A stretch of DNA of 64,000 nucleotides from Phycisphaerae bacterium. GTDB taxonomy: Bacteria > Planctomycetota > Phycisphaerae > UBA1845. The position numbers and the translations under genes are program-made. Each line of letters starts with the position of its first letter. The first letter of the stretch is position 1. The notes below the pieces were generated by a model, which was not told the DNA's origin, ran no database searches, and was given only the letters and a program-made list of their open reading frames with translations. The stretch is from positions 233,457 to 297,456 of the forward strand of contig JAJDEB010000023.1 of NCBI GenBank assembly GCA_029260015.1, in the 5' to 3' direction. Below are positions 44,518 to 54,125 of this stretch, in pieces.

Positions 44518-44590
44518 TGAATCCTGCTTTCACTTTTGCTGATCTCTGTGATCAGATAGGTTGCTTCAAAGTTTTTTTCAATAGCCGCCA

Positions 44591-45643
44591 CTAATCGCCG
44601 AGCAGCAGACTTAATTCTTCCGGCGAAAGAAGCGGTGGATCGTCGAACGATTCTTCTGCCGGCGTCCTGATTACTTCGGGGGCAGTTGCAGCGTCATCAA
44701 CGGGCGACTCAGTTGAACCCGGCCCAACCCGTTTCGGAGGAACCCGAATCGTCCCGCGACCCGACTGCGACCAAGGAACCAGCACCGGGCGATTATCGTC
44801 ATCCAAATCGTCGCCAAAAGCTGCGTTTTCCGCTTCATCCTCAGTAGCTTCTACGCCACAGTCAGCCGCGGGTTCTTGCTGATGTTCCACCCCATCCGGT
44901 GATTCGTGCGAATCTTTGGGTGAATTATCTGCGATGGTGTCCGGAGTGCCCCCAAACCCAAAAGACGACTCAGCCCCAGACGACTCAGCCCCACTTGTTT
45001 CTATGCCCCCCAGAACACTGGGGTCAATCGCCGATTCGGCATTCAAGTCGCCAGCGGCTGACAGGTCCGTTTTTTCACAGGCTCCTGGCACATGCCCGGA
45101 AACGGATGCCTCTGATTCAGCATCGAATTCATTATCGGGAGAGGCAAATGTTTCCGAATTATTTTGAGGGGTTTTGGGATCGGTTGATAAAGCAGAAGGA
45201 TCGCCCCAATCGTCAAATTCGGTCTCATCGGCGGCTAGCGCTGATTCGTCGAAGCACTGTTCAGCCAACATTCCCGCCACCGCGTCGGCTGAAAGTCGCG
45301 CTGATGCGCCCAAACCAATCGCCCGCTCAATCTTCTCCTGCGAACGATCGTCTCCCACCACGAAAATGCAAAGTTCAGGATAGGAGCGGGTGCAAATCGA
45401 AAAGAAATCAAATTCAGCCGCCGTCAGCCAATCCACCCGAACGAGCGCGATAACCGGCTTAACAGCGCTGATCCGGGCGAGCGCCTCATACACCGAATCG
45501 GAGTGAACCAACTCAAACGCGTGGTCAGTCATCAAAGCGTGAATCGAATTCGGCAGGTCGGCTGCCTCGATATCGACACACATGATGACTTCTTTGGATT
45601 CAGCGTTCGTTTCGGATTCCAAGTTGCTGTCAGCCAGATTCAT
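44591..45643 (-). CDS. Acidic protein with receiver-like N-terminal domain
   Basis: 350 residues. Residues 18-130 look like a degenerate receiver (IMCVDIEAADLPNSIHALMT, VIALVRVDWLTAAEF, LCIFVVGDD). Residues 130-330 are highly acidic, Ser/Glu/Asp-rich and repeat-poor, likely disordered. The C-terminus is LLSPEELSLLLGD, which resembles the short L-S-x-x-E-I-D-x-LL motif at the N-terminus of FliM. Gap to the GGDEF gene is 73 bp on the same strand, so they may be one operon. No function assigned. Confidence 0.65.
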   Translation of the reverse strand: MNLADSNLESETNAESKEVIMCVDIEAADLPNSIHALMTDHAFELVHSDSVYEALARISAVKPVIALVRVDWLTAAEFDFFSICTRSYPELCIFVVGDDRSQEKIERAIGLGASARLSADAVAGMLAEQCFDESALAADETEFDDWGDPSALSTDPKTPQNNSETFASPDNEFDAESEASVSGHVPGACEKTDLSAAGDLNAESAIDPSVLGGIETSGAESSGAESSFGFGGTPDTIADNSPKDSHESPDGVEHQQEPAADCGVEATEDEAENAAFGDDLDDDNRPVLVPWSQSGRGTIRVPPKRVGPGSTESPVDDAATAPEVIRTPAEESFDDPPLLSPEELSLLLGD

Positions 45644-45852
45644 TTCAAACTTCGACAGACTAAGAATTCGTACAGAGTAAGAAATTGATTTCCAAACAGA
45701 CTGCGCGAACGAAGATCTCTCACCGGGACAAATACCCGATCTTCGCGATTTTGCCCAGCTTACTGTGATGAGCGGACGCGGTCAACGATTTTGATTTGTG
45801 AAATCAACACGCTCAATAATTACGCCCGGCAAAGCAGCCAACACAAATTGAT

Positions 45853-46260
45853 CTAACCAACAGAACTACCGGGTGCGATATTGTCGTCCGTCGTCACAAG
45901 AATCACCTGCGATCGATCTTCCGAGGAAGCCGCAAGCAGCATGCCCTGACTCACCTCACCGCGCATCTTGCGGGGTGCAAGGTTGGCAACCACAACGACA
46001 TTCTTTCCAACCAAAGAAGCGGCTTCGTAGTGTCCGCGCAAGCCCGCACAGATTTGCCGTTGCTCGGTTCCCAGATCGACCTTGAGCACGATGAGTTTGT
46101 CGGCATTGGGATGATCGTAGGATTCCGTCACTCGGGCGACTCTTAACTTGACCTTGAAGAAGTCGTCGATGTTGATCAGATTCGATTCTTCTGCAGTCGT
46201 TTCGTTCGCCGCCGATGGTGTTGCGGCTGATTCATTTGCGGCTGTTTCGTTTTCACTCAT
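45853..46260 (-). CDS. tRNA-binding domain protein (MetG C-terminal / CsaA / Trbp111 type)
   Basis: 135 residues, preceded by AAGGAG. A 27-residue Ala/Glu/Thr-rich leader precedes one OB-fold tRNA-binding domain: INIDDFFKVKLRVARVTESY, HPNADKLIVLKVDLGTEQRQ, ICAGLRGHYEAASLVGKNVV and NLAPRKMRGEVSQGMLLAAS. The pattern is that of the methionyl-tRNA synthetase C-terminal (beta) domain or free-standing Trbp111/CsaA. It binds the outside corner of tRNA and could act with a MetRS encoded elsewhere. No synthetase catalytic domain is adjacent. Confidence 0.9.
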   Translation of the reverse strand: MSENETAANESAATPSAANETTAEESNLINIDDFFKVKLRVARVTESYDHPNADKLIVLKVDLGTEQRQICAGLRGHYEAASLVGKNVVVVANLAPRKMRGEVSQGMLLAASSEDRSQVILVTTDDNIAPGSSVG

Positions 46261-46380
46261 GGTGCATTTCTCCTTGGCGCGAGAGTTTATCGATCCGTGC
46301 GAAATTCGCCAATATTCGGCTCATATCCGGCGATGTCGCGGGTAGTTCGTCGCAAATCACCCGCTACAATGCTTGCCAGC

Positions 46381-47376
46381 ATGAAACCATGTCCTTTGAT
46401 ATTCAAACCGATCTTCAAACCCAGAATCTGGGGCGGGCGCAAAATCCAGACCCGTTTTGAGAAACCGCTTCCTGCCGACATCAGTATTGGCGAGTCGTGG
46501 GAATTGGCTGACCTTGAAAATGATCAGTCAGTGGTAGCCGCTGGTCCCATGCAAGGTCGAACCTTGCGCGATTTGTTCACAAAATGGGGCGACGATTTGC
46601 TCGGTGGTATCCCGCTCTTTGAAGGTCGCTTTCCGCTGCTTCTTAAATACCTCGATGCCCGCGAACACCTCAGCGTGCAGGTGCATCCGGATGCGGCGCT
46701 CGCGGCGCAGCTTGGCGGCTCCGTGCGGGTCAAGAACGAAGCGTGGTACATCGTTGAGGCAGAAGCTGACGGCTGCATTTATCGCGGATTGGTCGATGGG
46801 GTAACGCCTGAACAATTCTCGCAGGCGTTATTGGAAGGCGGAGTCGAAAAGCTTTTGAAACGCATTCCCGTTCGAGCCGGCGATGCGTACTACCTACCGA
46901 GCGGAACAGTACACGCGTTGGGCGGTGGCGTGCTTGTCGCCGAAGTGCAAACGCCATCCGACACAACCTATCGTGTTTACGATTGGGATCGCGTGGACGT
47001 ATCCACCGGCCAACCGCGCGAACTTCATATCGAACGAGCGATGCAGTGCATCAACTTTGGCGATCAGACCATCGAGGGCGAAGAGCGTTCCCACGTTGCC
47101 AGCGTGTGGACGACGATCACGCGATTGGTCACCTGCGACTCATTCATGATCGAGCGCGTCCGCATGGTTGAAGGACTCGATCAGGACATTCCCTACGAGC
47201 AGCTCGTTGTGTGGATGGTGCTGGAAGGTCGCGCCACGATCTCTTGGGATGACGGCAGATCGCACCTTAAAGTGGGCATGGGCGACACCGTGCTCATACC
47301 CGCCGGTGCAAACAAATGCCGGCTCCAAACCGAGACCGACTGCGTTTGGATCGAAGTGACGATACCTTGCAACTGA
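46381..47376 (+). CDS. manA: Mannose-6-phosphate isomerase, type I cupin
   Basis: 331 residues from the ATG at 46381 (MKPCPLIFKPIFKPRIWGGR); earlier in-frame ATGs give non-conserved leaders. LKYLDAREHLSVQVHPD and KNEAWYIVEAEADGCIYRGL carry the zinc-binding Q-x-H and E; PSGTVHALGGGVLVAEVQTP completes the site. YDWDRVD matches the family. It interconverts mannose-6-P and fructose-6-P and would supply GDP-mannose precursors, in keeping with the exopolysaccharide genes here. No strong ribosome-binding site was found. Confidence 0.93.
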   Translation: MKPCPLIFKPIFKPRIWGGRKIQTRFEKPLPADISIGESWELADLENDQSVVAAGPMQGRTLRDLFTKWGDDLLGGIPLFEGRFPLLLKYLDAREHLSVQVHPDAALAAQLGGSVRVKNEAWYIVEAEADGCIYRGLVDGVTPEQFSQALLEGGVEKLLKRIPVRAGDAYYLPSGTVHALGGGVLVAEVQTPSDTTYRVYDWDRVDVSTGQPRELHIERAMQCINFGDQTIEGEERSHVASVWTTITRLVTCDSFMIERVRMVEGLDQDIPYEQLVVWMVLEGRATISWDDGRSHLKVGMGDTVLIPAGANKCRLQTETDCVWIEVTIPCN

Positions 47377-47544
47377 CGTTCGCTGGTCCTCGCCGCTCGC
47401 ATTCGATGGGGAATATTCACGAATATCTCCGCCCCCATTGAGCCAACACCCACAAAATCGTTAGGATGGCATTTCGTTAGTATGGGGCATTTGGTTGGCT
47501 TGGAGAGCGCCAAGCCACCACCCACGACCACCCAGGGCTGCACC

Positions 47545-48132
47545 ATGACCAAGCGGTATGACCATGTAGACGACGCGCTGGAAGACAAGCTGCGGGTCGG
47601 AGAAACCATTTTGTGGATATACGGCTGCCTGCTGACGTTGGCAGGGGTTGGTTTGGTAATTGCCAAATGCCTCGTCGCCGAGTTCGGTGCCGCGTTTGTC
47701 GGATTCGTCGCCACGATCACCGGGGCGGGGTTGATCGCACTTTGCTGGCTGGTCTTTCGACTGATTAGAAAAACCGCTTCAAATGCGTTTCGACTCGAGC
47801 GGTTAAAGCAGCGCGTTGACGAGTTGGAATTGGAACTCGATGCCGGCGCGGATGGCATCCAAGGATTTCAAACCAAGTCGGTTGAAGCCTCGGCGCATCA
47901 AGAAAACGAATCAGCTGAAACACTGCGCGAAGCATTCGCCCTGCAACTGCGCAACCACGAATACGAAACCGCGCTGGAAACCGGCAGGCGAATTACAGAA
48001 CTGTTTCCGCAAAGTCGCATGTCGTCAGATTTTCAAGCCATTCGCAAGCGGGTCGAAACATTGGCCGATTCCCATCGAAATGAAAACAACCACGCGAACG
48101 CTGATCACAACCGGCAAAATGCCCAGTCCTGA
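47545..48132 (+). CDS. Two-transmembrane coiled-coil hypothetical protein
   Basis: 195 residues from the ATG at 47545 (MTKRYDHVDDALEDKLRVGE); the ATG at 47482 adds 21 residues. Two helices (ILWIYGCLLTLAGVGLVIA and FVGFVATITGAGLIALCWLVF) are followed by a coiled coil (RLERLKQRVDELELELDAGA). A short TPR-like helical pair comes next (LREAFALQLRNHEYETALET), then an Asn/His-rich tail. No family recognised. Convergent with the 48161 gene. Confidence 0.65.
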   Translation: MTKRYDHVDDALEDKLRVGETILWIYGCLLTLAGVGLVIAKCLVAEFGAAFVGFVATITGAGLIALCWLVFRLIRKTASNAFRLERLKQRVDELELELDAGADGIQGFQTKSVEASAHQENESAETLREAFALQLRNHEYETALETGRRITELFPQSRMSSDFQAIRKRVETLADSHRNENNHANADHNRQNAQS

Positions 48133-48160
48133 ACCCACTCAAATTAAATTGAATCAAACA

Positions 48161-49660
48161 CTATCCGTCTGATTTACCGGTTGCCAGAAAGCTGTTGACC
48201 GTATCGAGAAACAAACGGTTTTCTTCCACATAGGGGTAGTGACCGCTTTGCTCGAAAACTTTGAACGTTGCCCCGGGAATACCTTTGGCGATGGATTCGA
48301 CGACGACGGGCGGTGTCACCAGATCGAATTTCCCGGTGATGACCAACGTCGGAATCCCTGTAATCTTAGGTAATTCCGGACGCACATCGATTTCGCGAAA
48401 GACTTCTTTCTCCATCGCTGCATTGACGAATGCACTAATCTCCAACCGCCGCAGCCAATCATTGCCAAACGCGTCGGTTAATTTTCCAAAGAAAATCCCT
48501 TTTAGCTGCAGACCAACCAAAATGGCGAGTTCCTTATCGTTGGGCCGACGCATGGCTTTGCGCAACTGACCCACCAGATATTCATACTTCAAGTGTTCGG
48601 ATTCAGGCATGACCGATCCGACCAGTTCCAGATACTTGCGAAACTCTTCCGCACTCGCCCAACCCGAAACAAGCACCATCTTGTCAACGCGCTGCGGATG
48701 CTTGAGCGCATACTTGATCGCGAGCAGACATCCGCTCGACTGGGCAATGAGCGAAATTTTTTCATCTTCTGCCACCGAACGCAGTGCTTCCAATTCCTCA
48801 ACCTGCCGATCCAACGTATAGGCTTCGGCGAACTGCGGCTTGGTTGAACCACCGCACCCGACCTGATCGTAATACACAAGCTTGTGCGATTTGGAGAGTT
48901 CATCGAGGTACGGTCTAAAAAGCTTGTGCGATTCACCTGGACCGCCATGAAGCGTGTACACGGGCGAACCTTCACCTCTGATCTTGACGTTCAACGACTG
49001 CGAACCGATCCCCGCGGTAAACTCTTTGGCGCTTAAGTCCTCGTTGCTAATCGGCATCGGCGTCAGCGCTGGTAGTTGGTCCAATTCTGACGCCAGCAAT
49101 TTCATGTCTTCAAAGAATCCGGGCAGCTTTGCTGGCGAAAACCCGCCATCCATCGCCTCCTTTAAGGCATCCACAAAACTCCACCCGTCAACAATCATGC
49201 GATGGGCGAAGCGCATGAACCCGGCGCGATCGCGACCCGACTGACAATGCACATAAACGGTGCCATCCGTCGTCGCGCGGATTTCGTCGATGATATTTCG
49301 CGCCACTGCCCGATCGACGCGGGCTTCTTCAAGGGGACCGTCGAGACCGATGGCCAGCGGCTTGTGATCGAACACGACGCCCAGATCTTTGGCGTCCGAC
49401 GCTTCCTTTTCGACATCCGGCGATTCATCCAGCAAACAGATTACCCTCTTCACACCGCGCGTCCGTGCCAGAAACGCAAGGTCAGCCCGCGTGGGAGCAC
49501 CGCCACATATCATGTGATCCGAAAGTTTTGAAAGGCGTAGTCGCTCCTCAAAACGGGCAATTTCTTTGTCATCGCCATATGCACCGGTAGATGCCAGAAA
49601 TACGATCGAGAAAACCAATCCGGAGGTCAGTTTGGAGGCGGTCACTTTGGAGAGAAACAT
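48161..49660 (-). CDS. Secreted fusion: dual-specificity-type phosphatase plus alpha/beta hydrolase
   Basis: 499 residues, AGGAG before the start. Signal sequence (LVFSIVFLASTGAYGDD). Residues about 40-175 form a cysteine-phosphatase domain with P-loop VHCQSGRDRAG (C-x5-R, near 136-146) and an Asp loop. Residues about 225-495 form a proline-iminopeptidase-like hydrolase: LHGGPGESHKL (oxyanion, near 237), AQSSGCLLAIKYALKHPQRV (nucleophile Ser near 303, G-x-S-x-G with the first Gly as Ala), GKFDLVTPP (Asp near 443) and EQSGHYPYVEE (His near 470). Both catalytic sets look complete. The combination is unusual. Substrate unknown. Confidence 0.85.
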   Translation of the reverse strand: MFLSKVTASKLTSGLVFSIVFLASTGAYGDDKEIARFEERLRLSKLSDHMICGGAPTRADLAFLARTRGVKRVICLLDESPDVEKEASDAKDLGVVFDHKPLAIGLDGPLEEARVDRAVARNIIDEIRATTDGTVYVHCQSGRDRAGFMRFAHRMIVDGWSFVDALKEAMDGGFSPAKLPGFFEDMKLLASELDQLPALTPMPISNEDLSAKEFTAGIGSQSLNVKIRGEGSPVYTLHGGPGESHKLFRPYLDELSKSHKLVYYDQVGCGGSTKPQFAEAYTLDRQVEELEALRSVAEDEKISLIAQSSGCLLAIKYALKHPQRVDKMVLVSGWASAEEFRKYLELVGSVMPESEHLKYEYLVGQLRKAMRRPNDKELAILVGLQLKGIFFGKLTDAFGNDWLRRLEISAFVNAAMEKEVFREIDVRPELPKITGIPTLVITGKFDLVTPPVVVESIAKGIPGATFKVFEQSGHYPYVEENRLFLDTVNSFLATGKSDG

Positions 49661-50039
49661 TGACAGATACTCCTGAGGGTTGTGATCCTAGGGTCATAAC
49701 ACAAACGGTTGAGCCCGAAACGGTTATGCCAGCTCGCACCGTTTGGATTATTGTAGCGAATTGTGGGCGAGCGGTGAATCCGACGCCATGATCGCGGAAA
49801 CCGCATATCATATCGTCTTGACTATAATCTGAACCGGTCTTTCAACTTGCCGCACATTCTGGCGCGTCTTAGAATTATTATGGGCTGATTTGTCTTGGGG
49901 CCTGTGGTTCCACTCCATAGTCCTGCGCACGTCATACACATGGGCCGAGTCGTGACCGGCGATCCAGCGGGGATGGACACACGAAATGATGAACGATCAG
50001 ATCATCGATGCCACCCAAGACTTGCCGAAGAGGACAATC
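49661..50039. other. Divergent intergenic region before the nfeD-floA operon
   Basis: About 380 bp between the fusion gene (minus) and nfeD (plus). Promoters for both are expected here. I see no gene, clear repeat or terminator. Confidence 0.4.
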
Positions 50040-51707
50040 ATGAACGGTTTCAGAAACTTGAGATTCATTGGCTCGACTTGCTTGGTGTTGGCGATTTGCC
50101 TAAGCATGTTCCCAACACCGGTCCAGGGTTCCACACCGGATGACGCGTCCGCCGTGCTCATCAAGAATGAACAGGCCTTGAAAGACTCGTTACCGGCTGA
50201 ACGCTTCAAGAACGGCGTCATTATCCCCATCCGTGGCGAAATCAACGACATCATGTTCGAAAGCATCGAGCGTCGCATTGAAGATGCCCGCAAAGCCGAA
50301 GCCAAGCTCATCATTTTTGAATTGGACACACCTGGCGGAGCGGTTCACAGCGCTCTGGATATCTGCGACCTGATCAAATCACTCACCGACATCAAGACCA
50401 TCGCGTGGGTTCATACCGAAGCGTACTCGGCTGGCTCGATGATTTCGCTGGCGTGTGACGAAATCGTGATGAGCACAGCCTCCACCATCGGCGACTGCGG
50501 CGTCATCCTCGGTGGGCCCACTGGTGCTTCAGAGGTGCCCGAAGGACTGCGTGCCAAAGCTGAAAGCCCGGTGATCGAAGAGTTTCGCGATTCGGCCAGC
50601 CGCCGCGACTATGACCTGCTGCTCTGCGAATCGATGGTCGTCAAAGAACGGGTTGTCTACTGGATCGAAAACATCGACACGGGCGAGCGCAGGTTCGTCA
50701 ATGAAGAAAACAAGATCCAACTGACTGGCGGAAAGGTCGACGAAAATTCATTTGCTGCAACCGACGAAGATGAAAAAGAATACGAGTGGAAACTCGTCAA
50801 GTCATACACTGACATCGTCACCGGTAAAGACATCAAGATCACGCAGCCGGTGGTTCCTGCAACCGAACTGTTGACCATGCGGCAGAGCAAAGCCGCCGCA
50901 TTCGGATTCTGCAAAGCCATCTGCTCAAGTCCAACCGACCTGAAGATTCGCTACAACGTTGATGAACCACTGGTCGTGCTTTCGTCGAATTGGTCAGAAC
51001 GATTCACCAGTTGGCTTACGTCGATGCCCGTTCGCATCTTCCTGCTGGCGTTGCTATTGCTGGGGGCGTATGTCGAATTCCACACGCCTGGCGTAGGCAT
51101 TGCGGGGCTGGTATCGCTGATTTGTCTGGCGATCTTTGTAGGTGCCCCCTACATGACCGGGCTGGCCAACGTCTGGGAAATCGTGATCGTGTTCATCGGT
51201 TTCGGATTGATCGCGTTGGAAGTGTTCGTCATCCCCGGGTTCGGCGTCGCGGGAATCAGCGGAATGGTCTGCGTGGTCGTCGGCTTGCTGGCGACGTTTA
51301 TCCCCGAAGAACCGGGACGCACGCTACCGATCTATTGGCCGCAATTCGAGCCCGGATTGCAAGGTTTGAAGGTCGGCGTCACCACGCTCGGGTCGGCGCT
51401 GGGGGCATCGATCTTCGGCATGATCATGATCAGCCGCCTGTTGCCCCGCATCTCCTGGTTGCAAGGCGCGATGCCTTTGAACCCGTCTCCGGCAGAAGTC
51501 GGCATCGTCGATGTGTATGACGGATACGCCCGCGAAGGTGATGTGGGCATGGTCGAATCAACGCTGCGGCCAGCAGGTAAAGTTCGATTCGGTAACATGC
51601 TGGTCGATGTCGTGACCCAGGGCATGTTCGTCGATCCGGGTACCGAAGTTGAAGTCTGCGAAAGACAGGGTAATCGCGTTGTGGTTCGCCCCATTCAATC
51701 GTCGTAG
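50040..51707 (+). CDS. nfeD: NfeD family membrane protease (full-length, ClpP-class)
   Basis: 555 residues from the ATG at 50040 (GAGGACAATC upstream); the ATG at 49986 adds 18 polar residues ahead of the signal sequence. Signal/anchor FIGSTCLVLAICLSMF, then a ClpP/SppA-like serine protease domain: IPIRGEINDIMFESIERRIE, FELDTPGGAVHSALDICDLI, EAYSAGSMISLACDEIVMS (nucleophile Ser) and the SppA-type ASTIGDCGVI. After about 340 come four or more membrane helices and a C-terminal OB-fold NfeD domain (SPAEVGIVDVYDGYAREGDV). First gene of an nfeD-nfeD(short)-floA operon; thought to support FloA microdomains. Confidence 0.92.
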   Translation: MNGFRNLRFIGSTCLVLAICLSMFPTPVQGSTPDDASAVLIKNEQALKDSLPAERFKNGVIIPIRGEINDIMFESIERRIEDARKAEAKLIIFELDTPGGAVHSALDICDLIKSLTDIKTIAWVHTEAYSAGSMISLACDEIVMSTASTIGDCGVILGGPTGASEVPEGLRAKAESPVIEEFRDSASRRDYDLLLCESMVVKERVVYWIENIDTGERRFVNEENKIQLTGGKVDENSFAATDEDEKEYEWKLVKSYTDIVTGKDIKITQPVVPATELLTMRQSKAAAFGFCKAICSSPTDLKIRYNVDEPLVVLSSNWSERFTSWLTSMPVRIFLLALLLLGAYVEFHTPGVGIAGLVSLICLAIFVGAPYMTGLANVWEIVIVFIGFGLIALEVFVIPGFGVAGISGMVCVVVGLLATFIPEEPGRTLPIYWPQFEPGLQGLKVGVTTLGSALGASIFGMIMISRLLPRISWLQGAMPLNPSPAEVGIVDVYDGYAREGDVGMVESTLRPAGKVRFGNMLVDVVTQGMFVDPGTEVEVCERQGNRVVVRPIQSS

Positions 51708-51717
51708 CGAGCAAACG

Positions 51718-52215
51718 ATGGACTCAGTAGGCGTCATCTTGTTGCTGTACATCGCTGGCGTCGTCTTGATCGCCGCCGAATTGGTCTTGCCATCGCACGG
51801 GTTGCTGACGATCGGGTCGCTCGTTTGTTTTGGGTTGGCTGTCTTCGAAACGTTTGGTCACAATCGCACGCTGGGTGCATTCGCAGCGCTCGGCTGCGTG
51901 ATATTCGTACCGACGATGCTGTTTCTGGGAATCAAGTATGTCACCCACCTTCCGATGGGCAATCAGTTCGCACCACCCAATCCCACGCGTGAGGAAGCCG
52001 GTGCAGCGTTCGATCAATCGGAGTGCGCCCAACTCGTCGGTGTGAAAGGCCGCGCTGTGACGACACTGCGACCCATCGGTGTTTGTGAGTTCAACGGGCG
52101 ACGCATACAATGCATTTCTGAATCAGGAATGATCGACGTCGGGCAAACTGTCAGCGGTGTCGGTCTTCAAATGAATACGCTTGAGGTGCGGCTGGACGAA
52201 TCTCAGCCGGCATGA
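51718..52215 (+). CDS. Short NfeD protein (membrane plus OB-fold)
   Basis: 165 residues from the ATG at 51718; an upstream in-frame ATG (51649) would overlap nfeD. Three hydrophobic helices (VGVILLLYIAGVVLIAAELV, LTIGSLVCFGLAVFETF, AALGCVIFVPTMLFLGIKY) then a C-terminal OB-fold domain (AQLVGVKGRAVTTLRPIGVC, GRRIQCISESGMIDVGQTVS). This lacks the protease domain. It follows full-length nfeD by 10 bp and precedes floA by 36 bp, so all three are probably co-transcribed. Confidence 0.9.
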   Translation: MDSVGVILLLYIAGVVLIAAELVLPSHGLLTIGSLVCFGLAVFETFGHNRTLGAFAALGCVIFVPTMLFLGIKYVTHLPMGNQFAPPNPTREEAGAAFDQSECAQLVGVKGRAVTTLRPIGVCEFNGRRIQCISESGMIDVGQTVSGVGLQMNTLEVRLDESQPA

Positions 52216-52251
52216 TCAAGCCATAATCGAAGCAAATCGAAGGGATCAAAC

Positions 52252-53295
52252 ATGATTCTAAGTTCAGTTCATTCGTCGCTCCTCGCAGATAGTAAAATCT
52301 GGTGGATTGTGGCTGTCGTTTCAGTCCTCGTCGCATTGTTCGTATTCTTCTTCGTGTTCAGTGTACTGAGCCTGTGGATTCAGGCGCAACTTACCCGTGC
52401 TCGCGTTGGACTCCTCGACTTAGCCACCATGCGATTTCGAAAAGTCAATCCATCGACGATCGTCAACAATAAGATTATGTTGGTAAAAGCCGGGTTAACC
52501 AGCACAACGACCGATCAGTTGGAAAGTCATTATCTCGCCGGTGGACGGTTGCCCAATGTATGCAAGGCGATGATCGCTGCCGACCGCGCCAAGATCCAAC
52601 TCGATTGGCGGACGTGTACCGCGATCGATCTCGCAGGGCGCGACATTCTCGATGCCGTTCATACGAGCGTGAATCCCAAAGTCATCGACTGCCCCAATCC
52701 GGCGTCAGGGAAAACGACCATCGATGCCGTCGCGATGGATGGCATTCAGCTGCGGGCCCGCGCTCGGGTCACCGTGCGAACGAACATCGCACAACTAGTC
52801 GGTGGTGCGACCGAAGAAACCATTATCGCCCGCGTTGGCGAGGGTATCGTCAGCGCTATTGGTTCCTCCAAGACGCACGCGGAAGTGTTGGCCAACCCCG
52901 ATCGAATCAGTAAAGCCGTTCTCGCCCGTGCCCTCGACTCCGGAACCGCATACGAAATTCTTTCGATCGACATCGCCGATATAGATGTCGGGGCAAACAT
53001 CGGGTCGCGCTTGCAAGCCGACCAAGCCGAAGCCGATACCAAACGCTTCAAGGCAGAAGCAGAGAAACGCCGAGCGATGGCCGTCGCCCTCGAACAGGAA
53101 AACAAAGCCAAGATTCAGGAAAATCGCGCACTCGTCGTATTGGCAGAAGCCGATGTACCAAAAGCCATCGCGGATTCATTTAGAAGCGGCAACCTTGGAA
53201 TCATGGACCACTACCGCATGAGGAACATCGAGTCAGACACCAGCATGCGAAACTCAATCGGCGGTGGTGATTCGGGAAATAAACCAAGCACCTAA
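52252..53295 (+). CDS. floA: Flotillin-like protein FloA
   Basis: 347 residues with AAGGG upstream. N-terminal membrane anchor ([20 protein letters not shown]), then the FloA-typical [40 protein letters not shown] and the SPFH-like domain ([39 protein letters not shown]). A coiled coil ([20 protein letters not shown]) precedes a short tail. FloA assembles at membrane microdomains and partners NfeD proteins, encoded directly upstream. Confidence 0.95.
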   Translation: MILSSVHSSLLADSKIWWIVAVVSVLVALFVFFFVFSVLSLWIQAQLTRARVGLLDLATMRFRKVNPSTIVNNKIMLVKAGLTSTTTDQLESHYLAGGRLPNVCKAMIAADRAKIQLDWRTCTAIDLAGRDILDAVHTSVNPKVIDCPNPASGKTTIDAVAMDGIQLRARARVTVRTNIAQLVGGATEETIIARVGEGIVSAIGSSKTHAEVLANPDRISKAVLARALDSGTAYEILSIDIADIDVGANIGSRLQADQAEADTKRFKAEAEKRRAMAVALEQENKAKIQENRALVVLAEADVPKAIADSFRSGNLGIMDHYRMRNIESDTSMRNSIGGGDSGNKPST

Positions 53296-53312
53296 TGGAT
53301 GACTGAAATCAT

Positions 53313-53377
53313 GTAGGGTGGGCCGTGCCCACCAATCTGTTCCGCATTCGAACGGCGGTGGGCACGGCCCACCCTTC
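53313..53377. repeat. REP-like inverted pair
   Basis: Arms 53313-53333 and 53357-53377, stem GGTGGGC / GCCCACC. The last base pair of the head differs in the right arm (CTTC instead of CTAC). Between floA and the next gene. Confidence 0.85.
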
Positions 53378-53394
53378 GGGATGTCCATCGACTT

Positions 53395-54009
53395 ATGCTA
53401 TTGGCCACGATCGACAATTCAATTGCAACCGCGGTGTTACTACTCGCACAGGATGGCGACTGGGACTACGGCAACTTGATCTACCTTGGTGCACTGGCCC
53501 TGGCAGGTGTTTTGAATTGGGTCGTCAATAAATATAAGGAATGGACCGGTGACAAAACCGCCAGCGACGTAGAGGGCGACACTTCAGACGGCGACATTGT
53601 TTATGATGTGACCCTCGACGACGATGATGACATCGTACTTAGTCCGCGCAAGTCGAGTGCGCCGCCTCTTGCCCGAAAACCCGCTCGCCCAAGTCAGCCC
53701 GCACAACCAGTCGCGCGCCCGATCCAACAACCAGTCGCACCTCGCCCAATCGTCGCCCAACCCGTGCAAACGCGTCAACCATCACAACAGCGACGCACCA
53801 GTACAGCCAGCAAGAAACGCCAGCCAGCAGCTACCCGCAAGCGCCAAGTCGTCGCCGAAATTGTTCCAGATGAACCAACGATAGAAATCGCAGGCGTCCC
53901 AGTTCGCAGTCTTCGCGATGCAGTAATCCTCAGCGAAGTGTTAGCCCCACCGCTAGCCATCCGCCAGATCGACGACCGCAACAGCAGCTTCGAACGCCCC
54001 AACTTCTAA
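53395..54009 (+). CDS. Proline/glutamine-rich membrane-anchored protein
   Basis: 204 residues. One N-terminal membrane helix (YLGALALAGVLNWVV), an acidic stretch (VTLDDDDDIVLSPRKS), about 80 residues of Pro/Gln/Arg/Ala low complexity, and a C-terminal block RSLRDAVILSEVLAPPLAIR. That last block is familiar to me from hypothetical planctomycete proteins, and I can give no function. The low-complexity centre is probably disordered. It follows a REP element, so it is probably not in the floA unit. Confidence 0.65.
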   Translation: MLLATIDNSIATAVLLLAQDGDWDYGNLIYLGALALAGVLNWVVNKYKEWTGDKTASDVEGDTSDGDIVYDVTLDDDDDIVLSPRKSSAPPLARKPARPSQPAQPVARPIQQPVAPRPIVAQPVQTRQPSQQRRTSTASKKRQPAATRKRQVVAEIVPDEPTIEIAGVPVRSLRDAVILSEVLAPPLAIRQIDDRNSSFERPNF

Positions 54010-54044
54010 AGACATTCCCAACAAGTTGTTGCTTCACGCAAAGT

Positions 54045-54108
54045 GTAGGGTGGGCCGTGCCCACTTTGTCGTTGACTTTCGAACGGCGGTGGCCACGGCC
54101 CACCCTAC
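54045..54108. repeat. REP-like inverted pair
   Basis: Arms 54045-54065 (stem GGTGGGC / GCCCACC) and 54088-54108, which has one stem change. It lies between the convergent genes ending at 54009 and 54126. Confidence 0.85.
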
Positions 54109-54125
54109 TGCCTTCGATCTTCAAG

